A DNA stretch of 64,000 nucleotides, taken from positions 70,540 through 134,539 of the forward strand of contig JAAUZV010000006.1 of the NCBI GenBank assembly GCA_014804425.1, read 5' to 3'. Below are positions 16,774 to 26,717 of the stretch, piece by piece. How positions within the stretch are numbered: position 1 is the first letter of the stretch; each line of letters opens with the position of its first letter. Position numbers and translations under genes: made by a program. Source of the stretch: Lachnospiraceae bacterium (GTDB lineage Bacteria; Bacillota; Clostridia; Lachnospirales; Lachnospiraceae). Under the pieces are notes generated by a model. That model was not told where the DNA came from. It searched no databases and worked only from the letters and a program-made list of their open reading frames with translations.

Positions 16774-17547
16774 TCAAAAAAATGAAAACAGGAAAATAAC
16801 AGCGCCCAGCACAACAAGCACAATTCCCGTCGCCCGATTTAACGTTTTCGGCGCTGCTTTATTTGCAAAACGCGCCGCAATCTGTGCCCACAATAAGGTA
16901 AAGATTACACAGAGCACAAGCGTCAGCATATCGGGCGCGCCTCCGATCGCGAAATGGGACGCCGCTCCCGTCAGTGCCGTAAAGCTCATAATAAATACAC
17001 TTGTTCCGACCGCAGTCTTTAGCTCATAGCCAAGCACGGTGGTCAACACCAGCAGCAGCATCATACCGCCTCCCGCACCGACAAATCCACAGATAAAACC
17101 AATGAGCACACCACACACAATCGACTGTACCAGACGTTTTTTTGCAGATACTGCCTGCATGGACTCCTTTGTCGTCATGACCGGCTTTACAATAAATTTA
17201 ATACCAAGCAGGAATGTCATGCATACAGAAAAGCTTCCCATCGTTCCGGATGGCACAAGACTAGAAATATAGCTTCCCACCATCGTAAACAACAGAACGG
17301 TGCCCATCATCACAAGTCCGTTCTTCACGTCCAGATTTTTATTCTTTCCATAGGTATACGCCGACACTGCACTGGCAAGTACATCGGATGCAAGCGCAAT
17401 TCCCACTGCCAGATACGGCTCCATGCCAAGAAACGTAATGAGCATGGGGGAGATCACCGCAGCCGCACTCATTCCAGCAAATCCTGTGCCGAGCCCCGCC
17501 CCCATTCCGGCAAAAAACGTCACAACCGTAGTTATCAATATTTCCAT
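16774..17547 (-). CDS. TauE/SafE family anion exporter
   Basis: 257 residues from the ATG at 17547 (MEILITT), which follows AGGAGG at 5 bases. About eight membrane helices are seen, with two halves that carry similar glycine-rich entries (FFAGMGAGLGTGFAGMSAAA and FICGFVGAGGGMMLLLVLTT), the family hallmark. Members export sulfite, sulfoacetate or other organosulfur anions; the substrate here is unknown. It stands alone between a hairpin upstream and AT-rich sequence downstream. Confidence 0.88.
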   Translation of the reverse strand: MEILITTVVTFFAGMGAGLGTGFAGMSAAAVISPMLITFLGMEPYLAVGIALASDVLASAVSAYTYGKNKNLDVKNGLVMMGTVLLFTMVGSYISSLVPSGTMGSFSVCMTFLLGIKFIVKPVMTTKESMQAVSAKKRLVQSIVCGVLIGFICGFVGAGGGMMLLLVLTTVLGYELKTAVGTSVFIMSFTALTGAASHFAIGGAPDMLTLVLCVIFTLLWAQIAARFANKAAPKTLNRATGIVLVVLGAVIFLFSFF

Positions 17548-17609
17548 AAAATCCTCCTCTTTCAAGCAGACCACAGGTTTGCGCACAAGCGCAAATTCTC
17601 GCGATAGAA

Positions 17610-17650
17610 AATCTCCTCCGAATTAGACTATTCTAATTCCGGAGGAGATT
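17610..17650. terminator. Long hairpin between the MacB-like permease and the TauE gene
   Basis: An 18-bp stem (one bulged base) with loop CTAT: AATCTCCTCCGAATTAGA against TCTAATTCCGGAGGAGATT. It follows the permease stop at 17681 on the minus strand and is followed there by TTTTC. Probably the terminator of the export operon. The stem contains CTCC/GGAG, so an effect on the TauE leader is conceivable. Confidence 0.6.
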
Positions 17651-17680
17651 AAAATCAATAAAGTATTTATGAAATTTATA

Positions 17681-19042
17681 TTATTCATTTCTAATCGCGG
17701 CGAGCGGGCTTAATCTCATTGCACGAAGGGACGGGAAGAATCCCGCGATCGTACCTACCACGACTGCAAAACCGATACCGAGCAGGATCAGCCATGGCGG
17801 AATATAGGACATCTCACCCCGCATGCCCATAAATCCGCTCTCCGAATTCATGGCAAGCTTATTCAAAACTGCGGATGCGCCATAGCTTATGCCAACGCCG
17901 AATATGCCGCCGATAAAGCCGATGAATGCCGCTTCAAGCAGGAACATGCCCTGGATATTGTGCATGTTACAGCCAAGCACCTTCATGACACCAATCTCCT
18001 TGGTACGCTCGTAAATGGACATCATCATCGTATTGGCAATACCGATCGCCGCCACAAACAGCGAGACAGCGCCGATGCCGCCGAGTACCGCCTGCACCAT
18101 TTCGTACTGCTTCTGCGCATACTCCACCCATTCCATATTGCTGTTCGCCTGATAGCCCAAATTCTGAATCTGCTCCTGCACCTCGGTCACATGATCCGTA
18201 CTGTCCACGTTCACAACAACATGATTATAATAAAAGTCCTTATAGGGTTTTCCCGCTCTCGTTGTCGGCTGACCCGGAATCGCTTTATTCTTGAATACCT
18301 GCTTCAGCTTCGTGATCAATTGCTCAATGTCACAGAACGCTGCGTAATTCCAACGCTGATATTCCTCCGACTCCGCACGCTCGAAGCCGACCGCCGGTAC
18401 GATATACTTTTTCGGTTTTGCAACCGAAGAATCCCACTGAGAACTATAGAAAGCGTCCGTGTCAAAAGTAATAAAGATATTCCCGTTCATAAAATCAAGA
18501 TCTTCAAATTGGCTCGGATCCTCCCAATAGTAAGTATAGTTCTTGGCAATGTAAAAATTACTGATCACATTATTTCCGTAAAAGAGCGTCAGTTCCGTAT
18601 CATCCGCCGACGGCAGCCGTCCCTGTTCCGGCTCCATTCCCTCTGCCTCCAGTGCTTCCAAGGACATCCCCTGAATATTAAGCCAGCCGCGGTACTTTCC
18701 CGACTGCGCAATTGCACTGATCTCCAAAATCGGAGACGCATAGGTAACATGGTCAATCCCCTCAAACAGCTCCACAGTTGAATCACTCAAGTAACCTTCG
18801 GTCGGATCGGTGGAGCTGCTGGATGAGCTATAATAATTACCGTAGGAATACACATCGATCGCCGTCATGCTCCCGTACGACTCCATCTGCTCCATGGTTG
18901 CTTTGTCGAGTCCAAGTCCTATGGAAATCATGACGACTATGGATGCCGTACCGATCACAACACCAAGGATTGTCAGGATTGTCCGGATTTTTCTTTTCCA
19001 CAAATTGCCGGCGCTCATGCGCAGCATATCCACAAAACGCAT
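17681..19042 (-). CDS. ABC transporter permease, MacB/FtsX family
   Basis: 453 residues. MacB core: N-terminal helix after NLWKRKIRTILTILGVVIG (about residues 20-40), a large extracytoplasmic domain (about 50-320), then three C-terminal helices with the signature TKEIGVMKVLGC. The ATPase domain is on a separate gene (21074-21967). In MacB systems the permease transmits ATP-driven movement to periplasmic or surface partners rather than passing substrate itself. The ATG at 19042 follows AAGGACGG. It is the last gene of the export set, 21 bases after the surface protein gene. Confidence 0.9.
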   Translation of the reverse strand: MRFVDMLRMSAGNLWKRKIRTILTILGVVIGTASIVVMISIGLGLDKATMEQMESYGSMTAIDVYSYGNYYSSSSSSTDPTEGYLSDSTVELFEGIDHVTYASPILEISAIAQSGKYRGWLNIQGMSLEALEAEGMEPEQGRLPSADDTELTLFYGNNVISNFYIAKNYTYYWEDPSQFEDLDFMNGNIFITFDTDAFYSSQWDSSVAKPKKYIVPAVGFERAESEEYQRWNYAAFCDIEQLITKLKQVFKNKAIPGQPTTRAGKPYKDFYYNHVVVNVDSTDHVTEVQEQIQNLGYQANSNMEWVEYAQKQYEMVQAVLGGIGAVSLFVAAIGIANTMMMSIYERTKEIGVMKVLGCNMHNIQGMFLLEAAFIGFIGGIFGVGISYGASAVLNKLAMNSESGFMGMRGEMSYIPPWLILLGIGFAVVVGTIAGFFPSLRAMRLSPLAAIRNE

Positions 19043-19063
19043 ATTATCCGTCCTTCCCCAAGC

Positions 19064-21001
19064 TTAGAGTATCTCATCCGTGCTCGAATCCTCAAGCTCC
19101 TTCAGCATTTTCTTTTTCTTTTTCGTCTTTACTACAATGATCACGATCACAATGATCACAACGACTGCTGCTGCGATCCCTGCCGCAATATAGATCCATG
19201 TATTGCTCTTTTCATCGAGTTCGGCATCGCCCATCGTATCCATATCCATACCCGGGTCCCACGCGCCGAAATCTTCATAGCTCATTTCATAAATGAAAAG
19301 ATCGATCTCTTTTTCTACCGTCGTTACATTGCCGCTCTCATCCTCATAGGATATGTAAGCAGTTACGGTTCCATCATTCGGGGCGATCGCTGTTACCATC
19401 GTATCAACGTTTCCTGTTCCGCCCGATTCGAGCTTACCGACAAACACATCGCCGCCGCTTACATAGTTTTGATCGAATTTTACCTGCACGTTATACAGCG
19501 TTGTCTTACCGGTATTATAGATGCTGAACATAACGTTGGATTCTTCACCCGTTCCGCAGGAGCTCGGCCATAAGTCCACGGAGCTGATGTCGTATTTCGA
19601 CTCCTGATAGATCGGAATGGACACATTTGCTGTCTGAGTATACGGATTCGCCTTATCATCCTCATAATCCATATTGACATTCAGCACATACGGCTTCTGT
19701 GAGAGATCCGCCCGAGCCGTCATCTCGATCGCCAGATCCAGACTTCCGCCCGGAGAGATCGAATTTTGGAAAATCGTGCTCGATCCCGAAGTCGGCAAAA
19801 ACGGCGCAACGCCGGCAACGGAATTTCCCTGTCCGTCCGTGCTGGAAGCCGCCTCAAGATCAAAAAGGATATTAGTAACCGTCGTATCCACCGAGGTATT
19901 CTGCACATGCAGTGTAAGTGTGAATGTATCGCCCGCAAATATCTGTGCAGGATTCGTCTCGAAACCGGTTACGATAATACGCGGTGTGGAGGTTCTGCCG
20001 CCCTCATTGTCATTATCCACTTCCGGCGAGCCCTGTACATAGACATAGGTAACAAGCTCCGTCGTCTCCATCTGATTGTTCCGATCGTAACGCACGGTAA
20101 ACTTCATTTCATAATAGCCGGTTGCAACGTCATCCCTTGTCTGGAATATCCAGCTGACCTCCTGCCTGTGGTCATAGAGTGTCTCCGTATTGTCATTTCC
20201 CGCAAGTGAAAGAATGATGCGGCTGTAATCGGTCTGCTCAATCTCAAACGGCCATGCCTTGGAATCCGCGGAAATCTGCGGAGTCACAACGACCTCGTTC
20301 AAATATTCCTCACAGTAATTGATGACCGGAAGCACGACCTGACAGGACTTCCCGTAAACCGCCGTCGGTATCTCCCAGTTACTGTAGAGACCGATATATT
20401 CGCTTGTAGAAGCACGCGGGATTTCCTCCATACCGTACTTTGCAGCGAACTGTTCCATCTGACTCATGATCTGACTGACATAGCTCATGCGCTCCGCCGA
20501 GTCCATGCCGGGGTTCGATTCCAAAAATTGTTTGGCATTATTGCATATGGTACTGAGCTTTGCCGCATTTTCCACGGTAAAAATGTAAATGGTCTTCAGA
20601 TTGGAACAATAATTATCCAGCTTTGCCTTTGAATAAGAAACCGTGTATTCGAACACGTCATCTTCTTCTATTATGATCGGCGAATCTGTCGAGCCGCCAC
20701 CCACATCATAGACTACCGGGGCGGATACCGGAACGTCATCTTCATCATCAGCGGGGGTCGGTGTAACTCCCGAATCCGAATCCGTGTCGCCACCGGACGT
20801 TCCTTCCCCCTCAGTGCCATCACCGTCGGTATCTGGAGTATTCTTGTCATCGGACGTTTCTTCGCCGCCACTTTCACCTTCATCCGCCATTACAACACCC
20901 AGGCCGTCCCCTCCTATTCCATAGGTTCCTGACAAGTCCGCGAGCAGCATCGCCGCTATCGTTCCTGTCAGCATGATCAGGTTTCTTATTTTTCTTCTCA
21001 T
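19064..21001 (-). CDS. Large surface-anchored protein with CARDB/COG1361-like domains
   Basis: 645 residues. A signal peptide (MRRKIRNLIMLTGTIAAMLL) is followed by a low-complexity stretch of D, E, G, S and T (about 40-95), then an alpha-helical part, then Ig-like beta domains of the CARDB/COG1361 kind (NPAQIFAGDTFTLTLHVQNT near residue 350; a second near 480). One C-terminal membrane helix and a KTKKKKK tail anchor it. It lies between the ATPase and permease genes of a MacB-like transporter, so it probably replaces the MacA-type partner outside the membrane. That role is inference. Confidence 0.75.
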   Translation of the reverse strand: MRRKIRNLIMLTGTIAAMLLADLSGTYGIGGDGLGVVMADEGESGGEETSDDKNTPDTDGDGTEGEGTSGGDTDSDSGVTPTPADDEDDVPVSAPVVYDVGGGSTDSPIIIEEDDVFEYTVSYSKAKLDNYCSNLKTIYIFTVENAAKLSTICNNAKQFLESNPGMDSAERMSYVSQIMSQMEQFAAKYGMEEIPRASTSEYIGLYSNWEIPTAVYGKSCQVVLPVINYCEEYLNEVVVTPQISADSKAWPFEIEQTDYSRIILSLAGNDNTETLYDHRQEVSWIFQTRDDVATGYYEMKFTVRYDRNNQMETTELVTYVYVQGSPEVDNDNEGGRTSTPRIIVTGFETNPAQIFAGDTFTLTLHVQNTSVDTTVTNILFDLEAASSTDGQGNSVAGVAPFLPTSGSSTIFQNSISPGGSLDLAIEMTARADLSQKPYVLNVNMDYEDDKANPYTQTANVSIPIYQESKYDISSVDLWPSSCGTGEESNVMFSIYNTGKTTLYNVQVKFDQNYVSGGDVFVGKLESGGTGNVDTMVTAIAPNDGTVTAYISYEDESGNVTTVEKEIDLFIYEMSYEDFGAWDPGMDMDTMGDAELDEKSNTWIYIAAGIAAAVVVIIVIVIIVVKTKKKKKMLKELEDSSTDEIL

Positions 21002-21073
21002 GACTCTCCCTCTTTCCGTTTATTGACTTTCTGTTCACTCTCTATTCATTCGCGCCGATTGACCCGTTATCCT

Positions 21074-21967
21074 TTAGCCCGTTCCGCTGTTTGCCCCGTT
21101 GTCTGCCTGAGCATCTGTCTGACCGAATTCGTTTTCTGCCTGCCCGCTGATATTCTGCGCCTGTGCATTTTCCGCCGATTCGTTCTGTGTATGCGCGTTT
21201 TGTGCAGATTCATTCTGTACCGGCGTATCCTCTTTCGACGCTTCGCCGCCGTTTGCGAGAATCCCCTGCGGATTATGGTTCTCCTCTACTTTTACGATTT
21301 TTCCGTCCATAATATGTATGATCCGGTCGGCAAAGCCTGCCAGATAATTGTCATGCGTTACCATAACCAGCGTCTGATTTCGTTTTCTTACAATCTTCTG
21401 CATCAGCTCCATCACTTCACGCGATGTTTTGGAGTCTAAGTTTCCCGTCGGCTCATCGGCAAAGATGATCTCCGGCTGCATCACAAGCGCCCTCGCCACA
21501 CCGACACGCTGCTGCTGTCCGCCGGACATCTGCGTAGGTCTGTGCTTCATATATTTTTGAAGTCCGACCAGCTTGAGCGCCTTCTCGGCTTTTTTACGCC
21601 TGAGCGTGCGATTCATTCCCTGAAAGTTGAGCGGAAGCGCCACATTCTCAATCGCGTTCATTGTGCTCATCAGATTAAAAGACTGGAAAATAAATCCGAT
21701 ATGTTCCCGCCTGAACCGGACAAGCTGGTTTTCTCTTTTTTTCTCGATATGCTCTCCCGCGATGACGATCTCGCCCTTTGTCGGCTTCTCTAAACCCGCG
21801 AGCATGTTAAGCAGGGTCGATTTTCCGGAACCGGAGGCTCCCACAATGGAACAGAACTCTCCTTTTTTAATTTCAAAATCAACTCCGTTTAACGCCCGCA
21901 CCGTCTCTTCTCCGACGCGGTATAGCTTATAAAGTCCTTTCACCTTGATTGCTGCTTCTTCTGCCAT
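21074..21967 (-). CDS. ABC transporter ATPase, MacB/LolD family
   Basis: 297 residues from the ATG at 21967, placed 6 bases after AAGGGG. Walker A GASGSGKST, Q-loop FIFQSFNLM, signature MSGGQQQRVGVARAL, Walker B IIFADEPTGNLDS and H-loop MVTHD are intact. The last 70 residues are an odd tail of N, Q, A and E with repeats of QNESAQNA type. It begins the export set of ATPase, surface protein and permease on the minus strand. Confidence 0.92.
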   Translation of the reverse strand: MAEEAAIKVKGLYKLYRVGEETVRALNGVDFEIKKGEFCSIVGASGSGKSTLLNMLAGLEKPTKGEIVIAGEHIEKKRENQLVRFRREHIGFIFQSFNLMSTMNAIENVALPLNFQGMNRTLRRKKAEKALKLVGLQKYMKHRPTQMSGGQQQRVGVARALVMQPEIIFADEPTGNLDSKTSREVMELMQKIVRKRNQTLVMVTHDNYLAGFADRIIHIMDGKIVKVEENHNPQGILANGGEASKEDTPVQNESAQNAHTQNESAENAQAQNISGQAENEFGQTDAQADNGANSGTG

Positions 21968-22104
21968 ATCCATCCCCTTGGCTTTCATTTTCCGCTATGC
22001 CGCTTCGCAGGCGCTGACAGTTGCCGTTCTCTTTCGCACCGTTTCCGAACCTTCATAGCATATCTATGCATTAGACGCCTGAAATAAACAAAAAGTCGGC
22101 GTTA

Positions 22105-23127
22105 TCAGTTGAACTTAAAGATTTTCCTGCACACATTGTAACCCGTCTTGGAGATCGCACGCCCCATTTTCCCCGGCAGATTCATGGAAATGCCAAGAAT
22201 GCCGTTTCGCAGGTTACGGTAAATATAACGATCCTTCGCCTTCATATATTCCCACAGCTCTTTTTCCTGTGCAAGCGACTCCTCCGTATCCATCTTGATC
22301 AGCATGATGGAAGAAACTGTGGTGATGATCGCCAGATAATTAAACATATAATTTGCCAGTTTTTTATTGAGACTCTTGGGATTTTTCTCCGCAAAAAAAT
22401 CAATCATCATCTTATTGACCCGAATCTGCTGATCAATTCTGCTCATCATGACCGATTCATGCACGGACTGGTCTTCCCTGCCGATAAAATAACGATAGAA
22501 ATTCACGTCGAGATAATACATGTTTTTTACCCACGGAAGCGGCTGGAACACAAAGAGATTATCCACATAGAATGTGTGCTCCGGCAGCTCTAAACCGCAG
22601 TCTCTTAACAGCTTTGTACGGAAAATGACCGAGTGCATCAAAATATACTGCCCTTTATTAAAATGGTGCACATCTTTCCATGTAAACATTGTATCCGTCG
22701 GCAGTGCATGGCGGTACGCCATCACCTTATGGCGCTTTTCTCCGACTTTTTCATACACAAAATTGCTGACAAGCATATCCAGCACATTCTCTCCGCCGAT
22801 CAGACTGCGCAGCGTATCCAGGATCATGCGGTATGCGCTTTCTTTCACCCAGTCGTCCGAATCCACGACCTTAAAGAAAATGCCTGACGCCTGCGCAATG
22901 CCGGTATTCACCGCCGATCCGTGTCCGCCGTTTTCCTTATTGATCAGGCGTACGATCGTCGGATATTTTTTTTCATATTCTTCGCCGATCTTCTGCGTAT
23001 CATCCGTGGAACCGTCATTGACGATCAGAATTTCCACATCCTCACCGCCGATCAGCAGCGAATCAATGCACTTATTCATGTATTCCTGTGAATTATAGCA
23101 TGGTACCGTAAATGTGATCAGCTTCAT
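22105..23127 (-). CDS. Family 2 glycosyltransferase
   Basis: 340 residues. GT-A fold motifs: FTVPCYNSQEYMNKCIDSLL at the start, VNDGSTDDT for nucleotide binding and VVDSDDWV with the metal-binding DxD. The C-terminal 150 residues are helical and amphipathic, without clear membrane spans. It should transfer a sugar from a nucleotide donor to a wall or capsule glycan; acceptor unknown. The ATG at 23127 follows AGAGGAAAACAGGA. Confidence 0.9.
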   Translation of the reverse strand: MKLITFTVPCYNSQEYMNKCIDSLLIGGEDVEILIVNDGSTDDTQKIGEEYEKKYPTIVRLINKENGGHGSAVNTGIAQASGIFFKVVDSDDWVKESAYRMILDTLRSLIGGENVLDMLVSNFVYEKVGEKRHKVMAYRHALPTDTMFTWKDVHHFNKGQYILMHSVIFRTKLLRDCGLELPEHTFYVDNLFVFQPLPWVKNMYYLDVNFYRYFIGREDQSVHESVMMSRIDQQIRVNKMMIDFFAEKNPKSLNKKLANYMFNYLAIITTVSSIMLIKMDTEESLAQEKELWEYMKAKDRYIYRNLRNGILGISMNLPGKMGRAISKTGYNVCRKIFKFN

Positions 23128-23262
23128 TCCTGTTTTCCTCTTTTTCTATTCTGATCCGTCCTGTTGAAATCGAATCGACCGATAAACACTGTTTCCTCAT
23201 AATAAAAACACATTTTTCTTAAGAAAAAATGAATTTTTATGTAAAAAATTATGAATCCTGTT

Positions 23263-24342
23263 CTATGAAAAACGCTCGTTTCCCAGACGGATATGCAAAT
23301 ATCTTGTATAAGCACAAAAAGCCGCAGGCATGGGATATTTTTCTTCGGTCTCCCCTGCCCTGGCAAACAATAGCTGCGTATCGGGTGCTTTTTCCAGCTC
23401 GTCAACCCGGATCGCATAGCCCGCCATATGCCATTCCTTGTGCGTAAAAATATGCCTGCTCCGCTCAAGCTCCCGCACATAAATGGGCGCATAGCCCATT
23501 GCTTTTACAACGCGGATGACTTCCTCCTTTGTACGGATGCCTTCCACCCACGGAAATTCATACATTCCTGCAAGCAGTCCCTTTTCGGGGCGCTTACGGA
23601 TCGCCGTCTGATCCTCGTCCTGAAGGATCAGGATCGTGTACTCCTCAACGGTTCTTGTTTTTTTCGGCTTTTTTATCGGATATGCCGTTTCCATGCCGCC
23701 CTCATGCGCCTTGCAGAGCTTCTCCCACGGGCATTCCGCACAGTGCGGCGCGCCGTTCGGCACACAGACTGTCGCGCCGAGCTCCATCAACGCCTGATTA
23801 AACGCTCCGACCCGCTGATGCGGAATCACTTCTTTAAGCTGCTGCTCCATCTCCCTCTTGGCAGATGCGGACAATACATCCGCCTCGTAACGGCATGCCC
23901 GCGCGATCACTCGCAGTACATTGCCGTCCACAGCGGGATAGGGTAATCCGAACGCGATTGATGCGATCGCTCCCGCCGTGTAGCTGCCGATTCCCGGCAG
24001 CGAAAGAATTTGGTCATAAGAAGCCGGCATTTCTCCGCCGTACTGCTCCATGAGCATGACCGCCGCCTTCTTTAGGTTGCGCGCCCGGTTATAATACCCC
24101 AGCCCCTCCCAGAGCTTCAGCAATTCATCGTCGCCGACCTCGGAAAGACTTCGAATATCGGGCAGCCTTCTCATGAAACGCTCATAATACGGCTTCACAG
24201 CCTCCACGCGCGTCTGTTGAAGCATGATCTCCGATACCCATACGCGATAGGGCGTCGGCTGCTCTCTCCATGGCAGCACCCTTGCATGCTTATCATACCA
24301 TTGTAGCAGGGGTTGCACAAGACTTTTTAATGCGTTTTTCAT
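23263..24342 (-). CDS. mutY: A/G-specific adenine glycosylase
   Basis: 359 residues. The HhH-GPD domain shows LPWREQPTPYRVWVSEIMLQ, the helix-hairpin-helix LPGIGSYTAGAIASIAFG with the catalytic Asp in YPAVDGNVLRV, and the iron-sulfur ligands in CVPNGAPHCAECPWEKLC (Cx6Cx2Cx5C). The C-terminal NUDIX-like domain that reads 8-oxoG is present (about 225-345). It removes adenine opposite 8-oxoguanine. The ATG at 24342 follows GGGGG. Confidence 0.97.
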   Translation of the reverse strand: MKNALKSLVQPLLQWYDKHARVLPWREQPTPYRVWVSEIMLQQTRVEAVKPYYERFMRRLPDIRSLSEVGDDELLKLWEGLGYYNRARNLKKAAVMLMEQYGGEMPASYDQILSLPGIGSYTAGAIASIAFGLPYPAVDGNVLRVIARACRYEADVLSASAKREMEQQLKEVIPHQRVGAFNQALMELGATVCVPNGAPHCAECPWEKLCKAHEGGMETAYPIKKPKKTRTVEEYTILILQDEDQTAIRKRPEKGLLAGMYEFPWVEGIRTKEEVIRVVKAMGYAPIYVRELERSRHIFTHKEWHMAGYAIRVDELEKAPDTQLLFARAGETEEKYPMPAAFCAYTRYLHIRLGNERFS

Positions 24343-24467
24343 GATGATACCCCCGCATATCGCAAGCTTTTCCCGCGATACGCATCAATTTAAGAAGCTT
24401 TTCCGATCGCTTCTTGCTCCATCGTACTTTTTTCGCTAAAGAATACACTTCACTCAACCGCCATTCT

Positions 24468-25376
24468 TTAAGCGGAATTTCTGTATGGCACACGCGCCGT
24501 CGGCACGACTGCCGCCGCCTGCAGCGTATGCGTCTGCTGATCGTCAAAGAATATCTGCGCGCCGAATGCCTTGAGCACATCCTTTTTGGCGATCCCTCCC
24601 AAAAAAAACGCCTCGTCAATCCGTACGTTCCATGCACGAAGCGTACGGATCACCCTTTCATGCGCGGGCGCGCTCCTCGATGTGACGAGCGCCGTCCTGA
24701 TGGGCGCACACTCCGGCGGAAACTCTCTTTGCAAATCCGAGAGTGCTTTCAAAAAACGGGCAAACGGACCCTCTCCCATTGGTTTAGACGCATTGGCAAG
24801 CTCATTTTGTTCAAACGCCTGCAAACCTTTTTCCTGAAAGATACGTTCCGACGCATCCGAAAAAAGCACGGCATCCCCGTCAAACGCAATCCGAATACAG
24901 TCCGGCAGCCGACTCTCCTCATAAGTATGTACACCATCCGCACATACAATTCCTGCCGCAATGCCTGAATCAATCGCCTTCTGCACATCATTTTCATCCG
25001 CAGACAGGAACAGATCGGTCTCAAACGCCTCCAAGTACGGCGCAAGGGACGCTCCGCTCGCCAGTACCGCTCTCGTGATGTTCAGTCCGTATTCATGAAT
25101 CGAGTGAAACACCCGCAAAGAGGTGTCCGCGCTGTTGCGCGACATAATGATGACCTCAACGCGGTTTTCAAAACCGGGCAGATGATTGACATTGAGCAGC
25201 GCCCGAATGAGTCCGAATCCCGGTCCCGGTTTCAGTATATCATATTCATGCTCCAGTTGATACTTACAAAATGCGGCAACACCCTCCCGCTCAAATAACG
25301 CATCCTCAAAGCTTAAGTCAAACAGCGCCCTCGTCGAAACGCCGATGACAAGCTTTCCGTTTAGTTCATACGCCAT
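24468..25376 (-). CDS. Cytosolic 5'-nucleotidase family protein
   Basis: 302 residues from the ATG at 25376 (MAYELNGK), which follows GAAAGGAG. It shows the NT5C1-type pattern: KLVIGVSTRALFDLS at the start, LKPGPGFGLIRALL, VEVIIMSRNSADTSLRVFHS, IAFDGDAVLFSD with HAD-like aspartates, and the C-terminal DEAFFLGGIAKKDVL and IFFDDQ. Members dephosphorylate nucleoside monophosphates. It lies upstream of mutY with 125 bases between. Confidence 0.85.
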   Translation of the reverse strand: MAYELNGKLVIGVSTRALFDLSFEDALFEREGVAAFCKYQLEHEYDILKPGPGFGLIRALLNVNHLPGFENRVEVIIMSRNSADTSLRVFHSIHEYGLNITRAVLASGASLAPYLEAFETDLFLSADENDVQKAIDSGIAAGIVCADGVHTYEESRLPDCIRIAFDGDAVLFSDASERIFQEKGLQAFEQNELANASKPMGEGPFARFLKALSDLQREFPPECAPIRTALVTSRSAPAHERVIRTLRAWNVRIDEAFFLGGIAKKDVLKAFGAQIFFDDQQTHTLQAAAVVPTARVPYRNSA

Positions 25377-25509
25377 ATCCGCCCGCTCCTTTCCGTTTTC
25401 GAACACTTGTTCCGAATGTACGTTCTATTTTAGGACATTTATGACGAAAATGCAAGGCATTCTTTTGATACAGGTACGAAAAAACGATTAAGCGCTGCCG
25501 GGTTCCGCA

Positions 25510-26136
25510 TCAGCGCAGCCGGTTACACTCATATCTCTGAAAGGTCATCAGACAATTCTGAATCTGCCGGTATCGCTCCTCCAAATCTCCCGAATCGACC
25601 TCGATATCGAGCGCCGCCGCGATCGTATTGAGCATATCCTGCGTCACTTTATCACGCATCGCAGAAAAAATATTCAGCTTCTGCTCATAAGTGTCGGCAT
25701 CCAGAAACGCAAGCACATTCTCATCAATCGCCCACTCCGCACCTACTTCCTCCTCGGCCTGACCCTGCGCGGTTTTCTCCGCTGTCTGTTCAAGCATGGT
25801 TTCCGCCGTTACGAACTCATCGATTTCCTCCGCCGCGCTCCCGGACGTCTCTGTTTCGGGAACCGATCCCGCCGCTTCCATCCGCGCCTCCGGCAAAGAT
25901 TCTTCATCGGATATCAGTTCAAAGCGATAGCGCTGCGTGGCTGACGGATATTTCTCACGGTCAACCTCACTCATAAACAGGGAAAGCGGCCTTACATAAA
26001 TCGTAAACGGCGGATATAACGCCTGATAAACCACCTGCTCGGTCGCATCCTCGGCGTGTTTGGCGATTGCGAGTATCTGATAACAATTCCCCTTAAAATG
26101 TCTGTATCTCTCGTAAGCTTTCGGAATATGACGCAT
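25510..26136 (-). CDS. DUF1653 domain protein
   Basis: 208 residues. The first 75 match DUF1653: YRHFKGNCYQILAIAKHAED, VVYQALYPPFTIYVRPLSLF and a closing RYRFELI. The middle is a low-complexity stretch of E and A (about 80-135). The C-terminal 65 residues are helical (ENVLAFLDADTYEQKLNIF). DUF1653 proteins are small soluble proteins of unknown role. The ATG at 26136 follows AAGGAG. Confidence 0.8.
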   Translation of the reverse strand: MRHIPKAYERYRHFKGNCYQILAIAKHAEDATEQVVYQALYPPFTIYVRPLSLFMSEVDREKYPSATQRYRFELISDEESLPEARMEAAGSVPETETSGSAAEEIDEFVTAETMLEQTAEKTAQGQAEEEVGAEWAIDENVLAFLDADTYEQKLNIFSAMRDKVTQDMLNTIAAALDIEVDSGDLEERYRQIQNCLMTFQRYECNRLR

Positions 26137-26261
26137 GACGGATTCTCCTTTTCACGATATTTATATCCTATCCCATCATACTCCATTCATACCTGCTTGT
26201 CATGTCCTATTTCACATGTTCTGACTATCCTATTCCATTCATCATATTAATATACAACCCC

Positions 26262-26717
26262 TTAGAAGCTCAGCCGAACGATAACCGTGCTCTTTTCATC
26301 CGGAAAGCTTAAAATTTCCAAGCCTTCCTGCAGGGATTCACGCTCCGTCCCCGTCAGTCGGGCAATTCCCGCATGATGCACCTCAAGCCTGTATTCCCTA
26401 ACGCCGTCGGGCTGCGTGATCTTGGTCAGATTCATACCGCTGTTGTGCAGTCCGTAATCCATGAGCAGCCCGTGAACCTCCGTGCAATATACCTTTTCCC
26501 ATTCATCGTACGCTGCTTCGTCATAGCCGCTCCCGTGCGCCTCGTTTCCCTGCACACACATCGTCACGCAGAACAGGCCGATCAGTAATAACAGCAGCAG
26601 GATCAAAGCGTCTGCCCCGCGTCCTTCTTTCTTCTGTTCGTCTCTGCGCCGTCCCGCCGCACGCCTGTTTCGCCTTTGTTCTTCCGACCTTGAATAAAGT
26701 TCCATTCTTCTTCCCAT
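26262..26717 (-). CDS. Unknown single-span membrane protein
   Basis: 151 residues from the ATG at 26717 (MGRRMELYSR), which follows GGGAGG at 9 bases; earlier in-frame ATGs have no ribosome binding site. Basic N-terminus (QRRNRRAAGRRRDEQKK), one membrane helix rich in L (about 36-55), then about 95 outside residues. I recognise no family. It is 125 bases upstream of the DUF1653 gene on the same strand. Confidence 0.6.
   Translation of the reverse strand: MGRRMELYSRSEEQRRNRRAAGRRRDEQKKEGRGADALILLLLLLIGLFCVTMCVQGNEAHGSGYDEAAYDEWEKVYCTEVHGLLMDYGLHNSGMNLTKITQPDGVREYRLEVHHAGIARLTGTERESLQEGLEILSFPDEKSTVIVRLSF

Noticed and set aside
24345..24467. Short basic frame between mutY and the 5'-nucleotidase
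   Set aside because: It reads plausibly (EWRLSEVYSLAKKVRWSKKR) but has no ATG or ribosome binding site and is too short to defend.
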